Positions 45,676 to 55,601 of a DNA stretch of 64,000 bases are shown here, in pieces; within the stretch, counting starts at the first letter, position 1, and each line of letters begins with the position of its first letter. This stretch comes from Algoriphagus sp. NG3 (GTDB taxonomy: Bacteria; Bacteroidota; Bacteroidia; Cytophagales; Cyclobacteriaceae), in the NCBI RefSeq assembly GCF_034119865.1, contig NZ_CP139421.1:5496501-5560500 (forward strand). Reading direction: 5' to 3'. The notes under the pieces are model-generated. The model was not told where the DNA came from and did no database searches. It was given only the letters and a program-made list of their open reading frames with translations. Made by a program: the position numbers and the translations under genes.

Positions 45676-46506
45676 TTAAGATCCGACTTCAAAATTTAAA
45701 TCCCGGATTTTTTCCAGCGCAGCAGCGACTCCATCTTCTTTGTTGTGGAGGGTGATTTCGTTGGCTACGGCTTTCACTTCCATACGGGCATTGTCCACAG
45801 CCACTCCCCAACCTACGGACTGTAGTAAATCTATGTCATTGTAGTTGTCTCCGAAAGCGACGACGGATTCCAGCCCGAAGTCATAGGAGTGCTCAAGGAT
45901 TTTTCGTAATCCTGTAGCTTTGGATATTGCTTTAGGGGCAATTTCCAAGTAGGTTTCGCTGGATCTATATAAGTGCAAGTCCAAAGAATGCTCAGAATGC
46001 AATTCTCCAAAGAGCCATGCCAATTCATTGGATTCACCCATGCACATTACTTTGTGGGCGCCGGAATTGGCCTTCGTCCAGAGGTCTACTACCTCCATTC
46101 CCGGCATCCAGGAGCAGGCAACTTTTGTATTTCTGACTTCCCGCTGTGACCAGTAATCGTCTTTTTCCTCGTACCAGTTTTCTCCCTGATACAAACTCAC
46201 ATGGATATCTGTTTTATGGGTAAGTTGAAGGATCTTAGCCACCAAATCCACGGGAATACTGACATCTTCAAGAACTTCACCATCGGCACTTAGCACGTAC
46301 CCGCCATTGTAGCAAATCAGCGGTTGAGCAGATCGTTTCAGGTCGTGCAACAAATGCCTCATCGCATCAGGCATCCGGGAACTTGCGAGTATTACTGGGA
46401 AATCGGTGGGTAGATCAGCAACCACCGCTTTGAGACGGGGTGACAGATCACGTACTGAATTGAGCAGGGTCCCGTCAATATCGGAGCAAAAAGCTTTAAT
46501 TTTCAT
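45676..46506 (-). CDS. Cof-type HAD-IIB family phosphatase
   Basis: HAD hydrolase of 276 aa. Motif I is FCSDIDGTLLNS with the nucleophile and acid Asp residues; motif II is the Ser in VILASSR; motif III/IV includes SKATGLRKIL and VVAFGDNYNDIDLLQ, with the acidic pair of Cof proteins. The C2-type cap lies between. It probably dephosphorylates sugar phosphates or similar metabolites. Confidence 0.9.
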   Translation of the reverse strand: MKIKAFCSDIDGTLLNSVRDLSPRLKAVVADLPTDFPVILASSRMPDAMRHLLHDLKRSAQPLICYNGGYVLSADGEVLEDVSIPVDLVAKILQLTHKTDIHVSLYQGENWYEEKDDYWSQREVRNTKVACSWMPGMEVVDLWTKANSGAHKVMCMGESNELAWLFGELHSEHSLDLHLYRSSETYLEIAPKAISKATGLRKILEHSYDFGLESVVAFGDNYNDIDLLQSVGWGVAVDNARMEVKAVANEITLHNKEDGVAAALEKIRDLNFEVGS

Positions 46507-46545
46507 CTGTTTATAATTGTTTTTCTAAGGCAGATAGCCTGTCCC

Positions 46546-46561
46546 GATTCTCGGGAGAATC
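46546..46561. repeat. GATTCTC-GG-GAGAATC palindrome
   Basis: A perfect 7-bp inverted repeat in the leader of the phosphatase gene. A nearby GAATAATCAT (46573-46582) matches the 38-nt leader box. The rest of 46507-46781 shows nothing I can name. Confidence 0.45.
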
Positions 46562-46781
46562 TTTGACGATTAGAATAATCATTGCCCTATGTGTTTAATG
46601 ATGTTTTTAATCGTGTCGATTTCATGTGTTTTAATTGTTTTTTAACGGTCATACCAGTCCCTTGACGAAGGAAACCGGATAGCATGTCTTACACTCGATT
46701 CGGAAGAATCTTGTTTGATAGTAATCATACTTCAATGAGAGGTGGCGTCATGCTTCAAACAGACATACATGCTTGATTTTA

Positions 46782-47054
46782 TCAATCGAAGTCAGACCAG
46801 TTTATTTCATCTGCAAAATTGGCAAATACTCCAAAACCAATAACAGCAATAAGGATCATAAATGCGGCGAATATAATGAGTTTGACAATTAACTCTGCCT
46901 TAGCCCAATTTGCCTTTTCAGGATCAGTGCTTTTGTCTGTAGCCCATACGATCAGCATAATCAAGCCTATAAGCGGGATTCGTTTTATTAATACTGCGAT
47001 GATCCATTCTCCAAGTGAAGTAGGCGGTTTTTTGTACTCATTGGGTAATTCCAT
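46782..47054 (-). CDS. Small hypothetical membrane protein
   Basis: Protein of 90 aa with two transmembrane helices (about residues 17-43 and 54-80) and a short acidic tail (NWSDFD). No family recognised. It lies 12 nt downstream of the lipoprotein gene at 47067 on the same strand, so both are probably one operon. Confidence 0.65.
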   Translation of the reverse strand: MELPNEYKKPPTSLGEWIIAVLIKRIPLIGLIMLIVWATDKSTDPEKANWAKAELIVKLIIFAAFMILIAVIGFGVFANFADEINWSDFD

Positions 47055-47066
47055 AAAGAATAGCTT

Positions 47067-47492
47067 TTAATAAAAGTCCTGGGTGTCGAATATGTACTCT
47101 TGCATGGCAATATTCTCTGGATTGGTTGGATCTGTCTGAATAAACTGCACTGTAATTTGCTGATAATCTCCTGCTTTTTCAAAATCCCTTAGATAAAGCT
47201 CTGCGCATTTTCTGGCCAAGACCTCCGGCTGATTCCCTAATACAAGCGGGTCTCCGTTTTCCAGCTTAAGATAAATGGTAGAAGTGGTCGTATCCTCATC
47301 GGTTGATTTGCTAAGGTTCACGCTCATTCCCTGGAAGTTGCCCAGCATTCGGATCTCTTCAGAAGGCATAAATCCCTCACCCATCATGGCTTCCATACCC
47401 TTAAAAGCAAACTTGGCAAATTTTTCAGGATCGCAGGAGCATGAGGTTACAATTACAATGATGAATAGTAGAGTAAAAATTTTACTTCTCAT
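47067..47492 (-). CDS. Hypothetical lipoprotein
   Basis: Lipoprotein of 141 aa; the signal IIVIVTSCSC gives a lipobox cysteine near residue 18. The mature part is small, mixed alpha/beta and without a recognised family. First gene of a pair with the small membrane protein at 46782. Confidence 0.7.
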   Translation of the reverse strand: MRSKIFTLLFIIVIVTSCSCDPEKFAKFAFKGMEAMMGEGFMPSEEIRMLGNFQGMSVNLSKSTDEDTTTSTIYLKLENGDPLVLGNQPEVLARKCAELYLRDFEKAGDYQQITVQFIQTDPTNPENIAMQEYIFDTQDFY

Positions 47493-47947
47493 GTGAGTGG
47501 TCAGCTTTAGTGGGATTATGCGAATTTAAAGAATCTTGGGTAGATCTCCCTGTAATAACTAGGATGACTGAAGCTGCTACATTTGATTAGACAGGAAGTT
47601 CAGCTCTCCTAACTCTAAATCAATCGGTAAATCCTTTTTATCAAAATTTAGTTGTTTGGTTTGTGAAACTAGGTTTATTTTACTTTATTCATGAATAAGA
47701 TAATTACTTCGGATTACGAAAAAAAGCGCCTATGCATTAATTCAAGTGGGATTTCCCAATATTCCGAAAGACTCTCCCTATTTCGTCTATGAAATTGGGT
47801 ATTTGTAGAGGGTAAGGGTAATTTATCAAATACTTAAGCCCACACTTTTGAGGTGATACCATGGGATTTTTACTCGGCCGACAGTAATTGAATAGATTAA
47901 GAAAATGAACTTTTCCGTAAATATAATAGCTGCAACAAAGAAGTTTA
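47493..47947. other. Non-coding gap
   Basis: AT-rich gap between divergent genes, presumably holding both promoters. I see no convincing coding frame, RNA or repeat in it. Confidence 0.4.
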
Positions 47948-49945
47948 ATGGTTTTTAGATTTTTAGTTATATTGGTTTTTGGACACTTTTCAGCTTTTGC
48001 AAATCCAGAATTTGATAGCCTGAAAGCTGTAATTGAACTGGATACCAGTGATCATAACAAAATTAGAACAGCAATCTATTTGTCTAGACAGATACATAGG
48101 GCAAACCCTTCAGATGAAGATGACTTTTATTATGCGGAACTTGCCTTAGAGCTTTCATCTTTACAAACGGACACTTTACTGATTGCGGAGTGCTATGATA
48201 ATTTGGGGTTGCTGTATCGCTACCATTCTTTCTATGCGAAATCAACTCCACTTCATATAAAAGCACTGGAGTTTGTAAAAAATCTCAACGTAGATCCATA
48301 TTTCAAAATGCGCTTTGCCAACAATGCCGGTGTGTCTGCAAGATACGACCAAGCTTTTGACTTGGCAGTTGACAATTATTTGTATGCACTAAAGATCGCA
48401 GAAAGGGAAAATGATTTGAGAAATATTGCAATTGCTTCCAATGGGCTTGGGAATTCGCTCAGTCACATCGAAGGAAAAAGTGAAGAGGCATTGTCATATT
48501 ATCTGAAAGCTCTCGAAAGTGAAAGCCAAAGAGAGAACACCCTAGGAATGGCCATGAATTATTTGTCCATTTCAGGCTATTATCTTAGAAAACAGGATTA
48601 TACCACATCGAGAGAATACTTGGACAAGCTTTTGGTAATCAATACTGAAAGGAAAGACCAGCACGGAATCGCCATGACCTATGAATATTTTGGACATTCT
48701 TATTTGGAGGAAGGTCGGAATTTGGATTTGGCCCAAGATTACTATCAAAAAGCATTGGGTGTTTTTTCGGAAATCGATCAACAGCATAAAGTTGCTGGCA
48801 TTCTCCTCGCTCTGGGTGAGGTAGGGCAAAAAAGAAATGAACCGGCTACAAGCTTACGGTATTTCAAACAGGCATATACGATTGCAAAAGAAGTCCATAA
48901 TAAAGCTCTCCTGATGCAGAGTTCAAGGATGCTTTCAAGATCATTTGAGGGTATGGGGGATTTTTCTCAAGCTCTTAAATATTTCAAAACCTTTGAAGCT
49001 TACAAAGATAGTCTGAATTTGATTGAGCAGGAATCTACAATCTCAGGTTTGCGTATGGAGTACGATTTTGAGAAAAAAGAGAATGAGCTAAATCTACTGC
49101 AGGCTGAGAAAGATGTCCAAACCCAGCAATTTCTATTGACAGAGGAAAAGTTCAAGAGAGAACGTATTGTCCTTTTTGGCTTGATATCGGCTATATTGGT
49201 GATTACTCTAGTAATTATTCTGAGTTTAAGGAACTTGAACTTAAAAAAGAACTTGGCTATACAGCAGGAAGAGCAGAAAAGAAAAGAGCTTCAAGCAACT
49301 TATCAGAATGATTTATTACAGGCTGAGATATTGGCAACACGGATGCAGATGAATCCACATTTTTTATTCAATTGTCTCAATTCGATCAAGCTACTTATAC
49401 AAAAAGCTCAGAACAGGGATGCGATCAAATACTTAACTACACTAAGTAGATTTATTAGAGATATTTTGCAAACGAGCAAGATGCCTACTGTTACCCTATC
49501 TGAAGAGTTGGATCTCACCAAGAAATACATAGAGCTGGAAGAAAATAGGTTTGAAGAAAAACTTGACCTCAAAGTCTGCCTAAAGAATATTTCCGAAGAA
49601 GACTTGCAGCGTACCCAAGTTCCTCCCATGATCTTACAACCCTTTGTGGAAAACTCTATTTGGCATGGTTTGCTTCCCAGCAATAGGGAGGTGAAGAGAC
49701 TCAGTATTTCGATTGCTAAAGAAAATGACAGTGTCATGATCTCTATATTGGACAATGGAGTGGGAAGACAATCTAAGCCTGTAAACCAATCAAATAGCCA
49801 TAAAAGCATGGGCGTCACTATTACCCAGCATAGGATAGAGTTGTTCAACAAAATCACGAACAGTCACATGGAGCTTTCCACCTTAGACCATAAAGACAAC
49901 AACAAAGAACCAAAAGGTACGGAGGTGAAAATCCTGGTAACCTAA
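47948..49945 (+). CDS. LytS-type sensor histidine kinase with TPR region
   Basis: Membrane histidine kinase of 665 aa. A signal-like N-terminus precedes a TPR-rich periplasmic sensor region (to about residue 385) and one transmembrane helix (about 405-425), followed by a coiled coil. The kinase domain is of the LytS/YehU class: QMNPHFLFNCLNSIK with the phospho-accepting His471, then a HATPase segment with PPMILQPFVENSIWHG, ILDNGVGRQ and KSMGVTITQHRI. It is encoded directly before its response regulator (20 nt gap). Stimulus unknown. Confidence 0.9.
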   Translation: MVFRFLVILVFGHFSAFANPEFDSLKAVIELDTSDHNKIRTAIYLSRQIHRANPSDEDDFYYAELALELSSLQTDTLLIAECYDNLGLLYRYHSFYAKSTPLHIKALEFVKNLNVDPYFKMRFANNAGVSARYDQAFDLAVDNYLYALKIAERENDLRNIAIASNGLGNSLSHIEGKSEEALSYYLKALESESQRENTLGMAMNYLSISGYYLRKQDYTTSREYLDKLLVINTERKDQHGIAMTYEYFGHSYLEEGRNLDLAQDYYQKALGVFSEIDQQHKVAGILLALGEVGQKRNEPATSLRYFKQAYTIAKEVHNKALLMQSSRMLSRSFEGMGDFSQALKYFKTFEAYKDSLNLIEQESTISGLRMEYDFEKKENELNLLQAEKDVQTQQFLLTEEKFKRERIVLFGLISAILVITLVIILSLRNLNLKKNLAIQQEEQKRKELQATYQNDLLQAEILATRMQMNPHFLFNCLNSIKLLIQKAQNRDAIKYLTTLSRFIRDILQTSKMPTVTLSEELDLTKKYIELEENRFEEKLDLKVCLKNISEEDLQRTQVPPMILQPFVENSIWHGLLPSNREVKRLSISIAKENDSVMISILDNGVGRQSKPVNQSNSHKSMGVTITQHRIELFNKITNSHMELSTLDHKDNNKEPKGTEVKILVT

Positions 49946-49965
49946 CCTAAACAAGCTGAAGAGAT

Positions 49966-50730
49966 ATGAATATAGCCATTGTAGATGATGAAAAGCATTG
50001 CATAGAAAGTCTGGAAATCGATCTAAGCTCTATGGAATTCAACCACCAAGTTATATTCAAAACCTCCAAGCCTATTGAGGCTTTGCAGCAATTGCCCAAT
50101 TTAAAATTGGACATTCTATTTTTAGATGTGGAAATGCCTCAGTTGAATGGTTTCGAGCTATTGGATCAACTCGGGGAATTTGAGTTTGATGTGATATTTA
50201 CCACCGCTTACAGTGAGTATGCGATACAAGCATTCAAAAATAAGGCATACAATTTTTTACTCAAGCCGATTGATATTGATGAACTCGATGAGGTGTTGGG
50301 CGATTGGCAAAAGGAGCGTCAGGAAAAGCCATATCTAATGGATGAGTTGGCGGTTAGGGAGCTGTTGGTTAAGGTGAAGAATGATGGGTTTGTTAAAAGC
50401 AAGATTGCTATTCCAACTGTAAATGGCTTTGAGTTTATCAAAACGGAGGATATTCTTTACTGTCAAAGTGAAAATAACTACACCAATATTTTTCTTCAAA
50501 ATGGCGAGAAAAAATTGATCAGTAAAACCCTAAAAGATGTAGAAAAAAAGTTGACTAGTCACATGTTTCTGAGAATACACCAAAGCTTTCTGATCAATCC
50601 CAAATACCTGAAGCAATACAATAGGAATGATGGAGGCTATGTCATAATGGATGGTGATAATTCACTTCCCGTCAGCAAGCAAAAGCGCCATTTGCTTACT
50701 GATTTTTACGATATCATCAGTAGAGACTGA
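49966..50730 (+). CDS. LytTR family response regulator
   Basis: Response regulator of 254 aa. The receiver domain has the acidic pair in IVDDEK, phospho-acceptor Asp54 in ILFLDVEMPQ, and Lys of the KPID segment. The C-terminal LytTR DNA-binding domain (about residues 145-250) includes ILYCQSENNYTNIFL and RIHQSFLINPKYL. It pairs with the LytS-type kinase upstream. Confidence 0.93.
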   Translation: MNIAIVDDEKHCIESLEIDLSSMEFNHQVIFKTSKPIEALQQLPNLKLDILFLDVEMPQLNGFELLDQLGEFEFDVIFTTAYSEYAIQAFKNKAYNFLLKPIDIDELDEVLGDWQKERQEKPYLMDELAVRELLVKVKNDGFVKSKIAIPTVNGFEFIKTEDILYCQSENNYTNIFLQNGEKKLISKTLKDVEKKLTSHMFLRIHQSFLINPKYLKQYNRNDGGYVIMDGDNSLPVSKQKRHLLTDFYDIISRD

Positions 50731-50973
50731 GTGTTGTCTGCTGCAATTTATTTTTTCAACTCTTTGATAAACGCCAAATTCTCACTCGAAGAATAGCTAC
50801 AATAACTGCCTGTTTCCAACTAGGACTTTATAGATGAAATTAGTGGATGAATCAACTCCAGATTCACTTAATCAATTTCATAAACAAATTTCTATTGATC
50901 ATGAAAAGACATTTTTACTCAATTCTTTTTGCGGCAAACATTCAATTCTTTCAATCTAACTAAAAACCGTCCC

Positions 50974-51081
50974 ATGAGAAAATTATTCAGTATTGGCGTG
51001 TTCTTTTTCGCCGTAATCTTTTCCGGTCAAGGACTGGGATTTATAGGATTTCGTGTAGGCTATCAATTTAAACTTAACTAA
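50974..51081 (+). CDS. Putative 35-aa exported peptide
   Basis: Short frame of 35 codons that starts with MRKLFSIGVFFFAVIFSGQG, a good signal sequence, and ends GFRVGYQFKLN, which looks like the last beta-strand of an outer-membrane barrel. It stops 12 nt before the beta-helix lipoprotein gene. It may be a real small exported peptide, or the remnant of an outer-membrane protein whose middle was deleted. No family support. Confidence 0.4.
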   Translation: MRKLFSIGVFFFAVIFSGQGLGFIGFRVGYQFKLN

Positions 51082-51093
51082 ACCAATTTTATC

Positions 51094-52386
51094 ATGAAAA
51101 CTCAATTCGTATTAGCATCTAAACTTTCTTGTTATTTTATGCTGGGTTTGCTTTTAATCATTTTCTCCTGCGACGAAAAAGAAGACATAGAGCCTATTGA
51201 GGAGATTTTACCTCCAATTGTCTTGGATTGTGATTACTTCCAAGAAGACAGGGTACTGACCAATGACCCACAGCGGCCAGTTGATTATATTGTTGAATGC
51301 TGGGCAAGAGTAGAAGGGAGTCTGAGCATAGAACCGGGAGTGGTTATCGCTTTCGAAAACCATGCAGGATTGATGGTTGATCTCGACAACAAGGTTTTTG
51401 AAATAATAGGCACCGAAGCAGATCCGGTGATCTTAACCGGAACATCTAAGCAAAAAGGCTATTGGAGAGGAATTTTCTTAACGGAAGCCCATAACCCAAA
51501 CAACATCATAGAACATACGGTAATCGAATATGCAGGTTCACAAAACCTAACCTCTTCCTCTCCTATATATGAAGGCAGTTTGGCACTAAGAGGCGTGTCT
51601 GGCACCCCACCGCAAGCCCTTACCTTAAACCGCGTAGAGATCAGCAATGGGGGTAGCGTTGGTTTAGATTTTCACGGTATCCAAAGCAACGCAACTGTTT
51701 CTGTTTCCAATTTGGTTATATCAGGAAATAACGATGTTCCGGTCAAAGTGTCGGCAGAGATGGCCCACCTATTTGACAATACTTCTTCTTATTCAGGCAA
51801 TGCCTCAGACTTCTTGAATATTACTGCTTCAAATTACCAGATTGAAGATAAAACTGTGGTTTGGCAGAAACTTGATGTGCCTTACCTAGTCGATGGTAGA
51901 GTGGAAGTTGCTGAGGGAGGACATTTATCGATCGAAGCAGGTGTGGAAATGGAGTTTAAGAGCGAAGGTCATATCATGGCGTCTGGCTTCCTTCCTCCTT
52001 ATAACTTAAGTCTGAAAATCCAAGGGACAGCAGCAGATCCGGTACATTTAAAGGCACATAACGGCACCAATTGGGGTGGTCTTTATTATAGTTTTACCCA
52101 AGAGAACAACATCATAGACCATGCGGTCATCGAACATGCTAAAGGAGATATTCCAAGCGGGAATATCCAAAACACCGGGGCGATCTATATGCATGCAAAC
52201 CCAAAGCTGACCGTCACCAATACCACTTTCCAGGACTTGCCCAACTATGCGTTTTTCGCTTATACGGGAGCAAGTTCCAACCAACCAGAACTCCCTAACC
52301 TTAGCCGTAGCAGCAACACCTATATCAACATCGCTAAAGGAGAGTCCAGTTTAGGATTCTTGGGTTGGAACAATAAACCAGAATAA
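51094..52386 (+). CDS. Right-handed beta-helix lipoprotein
   Basis: Lipoprotein of 430 aa; LIIFSCDEKE gives the lipobox. Repeated turns such as NNIIEHTVIEYAG and NNIIDHAVIEHAKG, and EGGHLSIEAGVEMEFKS match right-handed parallel beta-helix repeats seen in surface adhesins and polysaccharide-active proteins. No catalytic residues stand out. It follows the LytS/LytR genes and precedes two small exported proteins on the same strand. Confidence 0.78.
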   Translation: MKTQFVLASKLSCYFMLGLLLIIFSCDEKEDIEPIEEILPPIVLDCDYFQEDRVLTNDPQRPVDYIVECWARVEGSLSIEPGVVIAFENHAGLMVDLDNKVFEIIGTEADPVILTGTSKQKGYWRGIFLTEAHNPNNIIEHTVIEYAGSQNLTSSSPIYEGSLALRGVSGTPPQALTLNRVEISNGGSVGLDFHGIQSNATVSVSNLVISGNNDVPVKVSAEMAHLFDNTSSYSGNASDFLNITASNYQIEDKTVVWQKLDVPYLVDGRVEVAEGGHLSIEAGVEMEFKSEGHIMASGFLPPYNLSLKIQGTAADPVHLKAHNGTNWGGLYYSFTQENNIIDHAVIEHAKGDIPSGNIQNTGAIYMHANPKLTVTNTTFQDLPNYAFFAYTGASSNQPELPNLSRSSNTYINIAKGESSLGFLGWNNKPE

Positions 52387-52491
52387 TCCATGCTGGAAGC
52401 ATATGTAAGAAAGCTCTGTCCAATGCAAAGTTTGACGCATTGGACAGCACGCTGAGCATGTGGGATGAAAATATATCTATCAAAAAATATC

Positions 52492-52941
52492 ATGACTAAA
52501 TCAAAACAACTTTTATCAAGTCTGATGCTTTCATTTTGCATCTGTATAGCATCTGCTTTTGGGCAAAGCATTGACGAAAAAGACATTATCGGTAACTGGG
52601 AAATCCAGGGAACCCTTATGGGTGAAGACGGATCGGGCGCACTTTTGCCCCACAAGAATGTTTCACCCGATTGCAAGGATTACAGTGTGTTCCTGGATGA
52701 CTATTCCGGGAAAGATGTAAGACACAAGCAGGATTGTGAAGCGAGAGAGCAAGAATTCTCTTGGGAAATCAATGATGATGTATTGACATTGTCACGAGGG
52801 GAACGCAGCATCAAATGGCACATAGCTAGCATCGAGGAAAATACGATGACCGTAGGTGTGCAGTTGAAACCTGATTCTGAGAATAGAATGTATGTACAGT
52901 ATAAAAAAGTGGGAGAATCAGCAAAATCTAAAAAGCAATGA
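52492..52941 (+). CDS. Hypothetical exported protein, lipocalin-like fold
   Basis: Exported protein of 149 aa; signal peptide ends at SAFGQ. The Met at 52492 (MTKSKQLLSSL) is chosen because upstream in-frame residues are not signal-like. The sequence IIGNWEIQGTLMGEDG and later beta-strands suggest a small barrel of the lipocalin-like 5 type, with three cysteines. It overlaps the next gene by 4 nt. Confidence 0.68.
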   Translation: MTKSKQLLSSLMLSFCICIASAFGQSIDEKDIIGNWEIQGTLMGEDGSGALLPHKNVSPDCKDYSVFLDDYSGKDVRHKQDCEAREQEFSWEINDDVLTLSRGERSIKWHIASIEENTMTVGVQLKPDSENRMYVQYKKVGESAKSKKQ

Positions 52942-53489
52942 AGCGATTTAAAAACACAGTTATGGTAATGATGTCTATTTTAGGGTTAATGCTTATACTC
53001 TCCTGTTCAGGTAATGATGAGGATGGAAAGCCCGATGCCGACAAAGAGGCACATGCCTATGATATTACCATGGAGGGCGGGGAGAAATTCTCAGGAGAAG
53101 TACCAAAAGAAGTTTTCGGCGGAACATATAACCCGGTTATGTTTGTCGGGTATAATGAGGATATAGACGGCGAGCTATTGACAGGATTACTGATGGACAC
53201 CGGGAAATTCCAGGTCGGGATAGGGCTTGCTATGGGTGGTAACAACCAGCCAAGTATTGTAGGAAATGGTCCCGGTCTTGTTTTCGGAGAATGGGGAACT
53301 GAAGATAAATATCGTCCTGCAGGGCCTGTCAGCCTGACCTTAAAAAACTACCAGGAACATGACATCTCAATGTATGGAGAGGAGGGAACGGCTGCCTCGT
53401 TTGCTTTAGAATTTAGTGGGAAGTTTCAGTTAGGAGACGACGGAGAGGCAGTGGATGTAAGTGGTGAGGTCTTTATTGCTGCTCCCTGA
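52938..53489 (+). CDS. Hypothetical lipoprotein
   Basis: Lipoprotein of 183 aa; LMLILSCSG is the lipobox. The mature part is rich in Gly, Asp and Glu, with many beta-strand-like segments, and no family is recognised. Start overlaps the stop of the preceding gene (ATGA), so the two are co-translated. Confidence 0.7.
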   Translation: MKRFKNTVMVMMSILGLMLILSCSGNDEDGKPDADKEAHAYDITMEGGEKFSGEVPKEVFGGTYNPVMFVGYNEDIDGELLTGLLMDTGKFQVGIGLAMGGNNQPSIVGNGPGLVFGEWGTEDKYRPAGPVSLTLKNYQEHDISMYGEEGTAASFALEFSGKFQLGDDGEAVDVSGEVFIAAP

Positions 53490-53666
53490 ATAAACCGGAT
53501 TGCGCATTAAGAATCGTAATTAGATAGCCTATTGTATTATTGGCTGTTTACCTGAAGCCATCTATCGGCTTTTCTCATTGATCCAAATCACCGAATTCAG
53601 CATTCTAATTATAGCAGTTCGCTCCACACATTCTTTTTTCAAAAATGATTGTTAGATGAAATCGAG

Positions 53667-53712
53667 CCTGCCTTCAGGCAGGGATTCCACAGCCTGCCCC
53701 GACCATTCGGGG
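53667..53712. repeat. Two adjacent palindromes
   Basis: CCTGCC-TTCA-GGCAGG (53667-53682) and CCCCGA-CCAT-TCGGGG (53697-53712) lie just before the gene at 53740, like the REP-type hairpins elsewhere in the window. Confidence 0.5.
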
Positions 53713-53739
53713 TGACTACTAAAATCAAATTATAAACAC

Positions 53740-55494
53740 ATGAAACATTTATTGATTCTTATTCTTATATCAGTAGTTTTCCGATTTTCGATAGCTCAAA
53801 ACACTGCTGAGCCAGCTGTCCTTATCCCTAAATTCATCCCAGAGTTTATAGACTTTTCTCCAGATGATATGTACATGGTTCTTGAAAACGAAAATCAATA
53901 CGAGGTGTGGAATATGGAAAGCCCCACTAAAGTATTGGATGGTAAATATGCATTTAAACTAGGGCGTTATGCTACAGGAGTTTCGATTCCCACTGGCAGT
54001 GGTTACTTCCTTTTTGGCGAAGAAGGAGTTTTTATGACTATCGATTATCAACGGAATAACACGGCCATAAAAGCTTTTAGTCTCATAGACGGGACAAAAC
54101 TTTGGGAATCCGATGAACTGGATATGGGGGTGACCATGGCAGAGACCATTCTGAGCACAGATCCCTACGACTCTTTCGATGCGACTACAGAAGCTAAGCA
54201 GACTGCCAATAATTTCTTCACCAAAGACCGGTTTCTAGATAGACTTATTAACTATGTTCCTGAGAAGCATGCTATAAGCCTTAACGGCAAAAACGGCTTG
54301 CAACTGGTCGATATACGTAACGGAAAAACGCTCTGGGTTCAGAAAGAATTTAAAGGGGGTATAGGAGAGCTTTTGTATGAGCCGCATGAAAATAAACTTC
54401 TGGCCATCACTGTGCCCGCTACAGATAGTGCATTAGATGAGCTTATTACTGTACCTGAAGTCAAAGCATTGAATGCTGAAACTGGAGAGTTGCTGTGGTC
54501 TGTTGCTTACACAGGCGAGTTTGTGCCCGGTTATGCTTCCTTGATACAAAACACGCTGGTGCTACCTTATCTGGAGCTGACGTTGATAGATATAGAAACC
54601 GGCGAGGAAAGGGACGGTGATATAAAAGAACGCCTGAAAGGGACACGTGATGCCTCTAGGGCTATTGGGGGGATTATGGCTCTGGACAAGGCCTTGAACG
54701 GAAGCCAATCTCAGGCACAAGATAATACTGGTAAATACAATAGACTGATTCCCCGGCAACTGTATTTTGACCAAAATGGAAGATTATGCTACTTTACGAC
54801 TTTCAATGACAAGGGGAAATTGGGCGTAGGAGTCAAAAAAGGATATCTGAATATTGATGTCCATGAGGATAAGGTAGAAGTCGAAAAATATAGTGTTCTG
54901 GACAATCAATGGACGGTAATGCAAGATCATCTTTCCAATGGGGTTTTCTATGTGAAATCCAGCGGCAATATGAACAGGACGATTATCACGGCGATAGATC
55001 CCGAAAACGGAGAGGTGATTTTTGAAACCGAAAAAGCGAAAAACAGTGCAGATCTTGCAAAAGCCTTTAATCCTTTTTTGGTGAACCAGGATCGTATTAT
55101 AGATATCGTGTCCAAAGGCATATACATTTTTGATGCGAAAACCGGTGAAAAATTAGCTTATTCTGAGACCAAGGATTTGGGAGTAGGGTCAGTGATGTTC
55201 AGCAGGTTTTATGACGAAGGGCTCATCCTTTTTGGCACAAAGGGAGTCGGATTGCTCGATTTTAATGGAGAGGTGGTTGCGTCTGTTCCGTCAAAGAATG
55301 TCAAGGACTGTGTGGTGACAAATGGGGAGATATGGCTGTTAGAAAATAAAAAGTTTAGCAGGTTGGACAGCAAGCAAGGAAAAACACTGGAGGCTATTGA
55401 GTTCAAACAGCGTGAAAATGTTTTCATTAGTGCTTCAGGTGGCAGCTTTGTGCGGGTAGATCCCAAAGGAAAGGAGCTATTTGTATACCGGTGA
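53740..55494 (+). CDS. PQQ-like beta-propeller repeat protein, exported
   Basis: Exported protein of 584 aa. A signal peptide (to about residue 20, FSIAQ) is followed by propeller blades such as LNAETGELLWSVAY, IDGTKLWESDEL and FDAKTGEKLAYSE, which are typical PQQ-like WD blades. No heme or PQQ-specific residues are evident. Alone in its transcription unit; function unknown. Confidence 0.78.
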   Translation: MKHLLILILISVVFRFSIAQNTAEPAVLIPKFIPEFIDFSPDDMYMVLENENQYEVWNMESPTKVLDGKYAFKLGRYATGVSIPTGSGYFLFGEEGVFMTIDYQRNNTAIKAFSLIDGTKLWESDELDMGVTMAETILSTDPYDSFDATTEAKQTANNFFTKDRFLDRLINYVPEKHAISLNGKNGLQLVDIRNGKTLWVQKEFKGGIGELLYEPHENKLLAITVPATDSALDELITVPEVKALNAETGELLWSVAYTGEFVPGYASLIQNTLVLPYLELTLIDIETGEERDGDIKERLKGTRDASRAIGGIMALDKALNGSQSQAQDNTGKYNRLIPRQLYFDQNGRLCYFTTFNDKGKLGVGVKKGYLNIDVHEDKVEVEKYSVLDNQWTVMQDHLSNGVFYVKSSGNMNRTIITAIDPENGEVIFETEKAKNSADLAKAFNPFLVNQDRIIDIVSKGIYIFDAKTGEKLAYSETKDLGVGSVMFSRFYDEGLILFGTKGVGLLDFNGEVVASVPSKNVKDCVVTNGEIWLLENKKFSRLDSKQGKTLEAIEFKQRENVFISASGGSFVRVDPKGKELFVYR

Positions 55495-55601
55495 GGGGGA
55501 TTTGTTAAAAATATTTCCTTTTTTGAAATCGAAAGTCAAGGCATATTGTTCTCAACATCTAAATAATTGGCCTTGATGATGCGATTAGAATCTTCCTGTT
55601 T

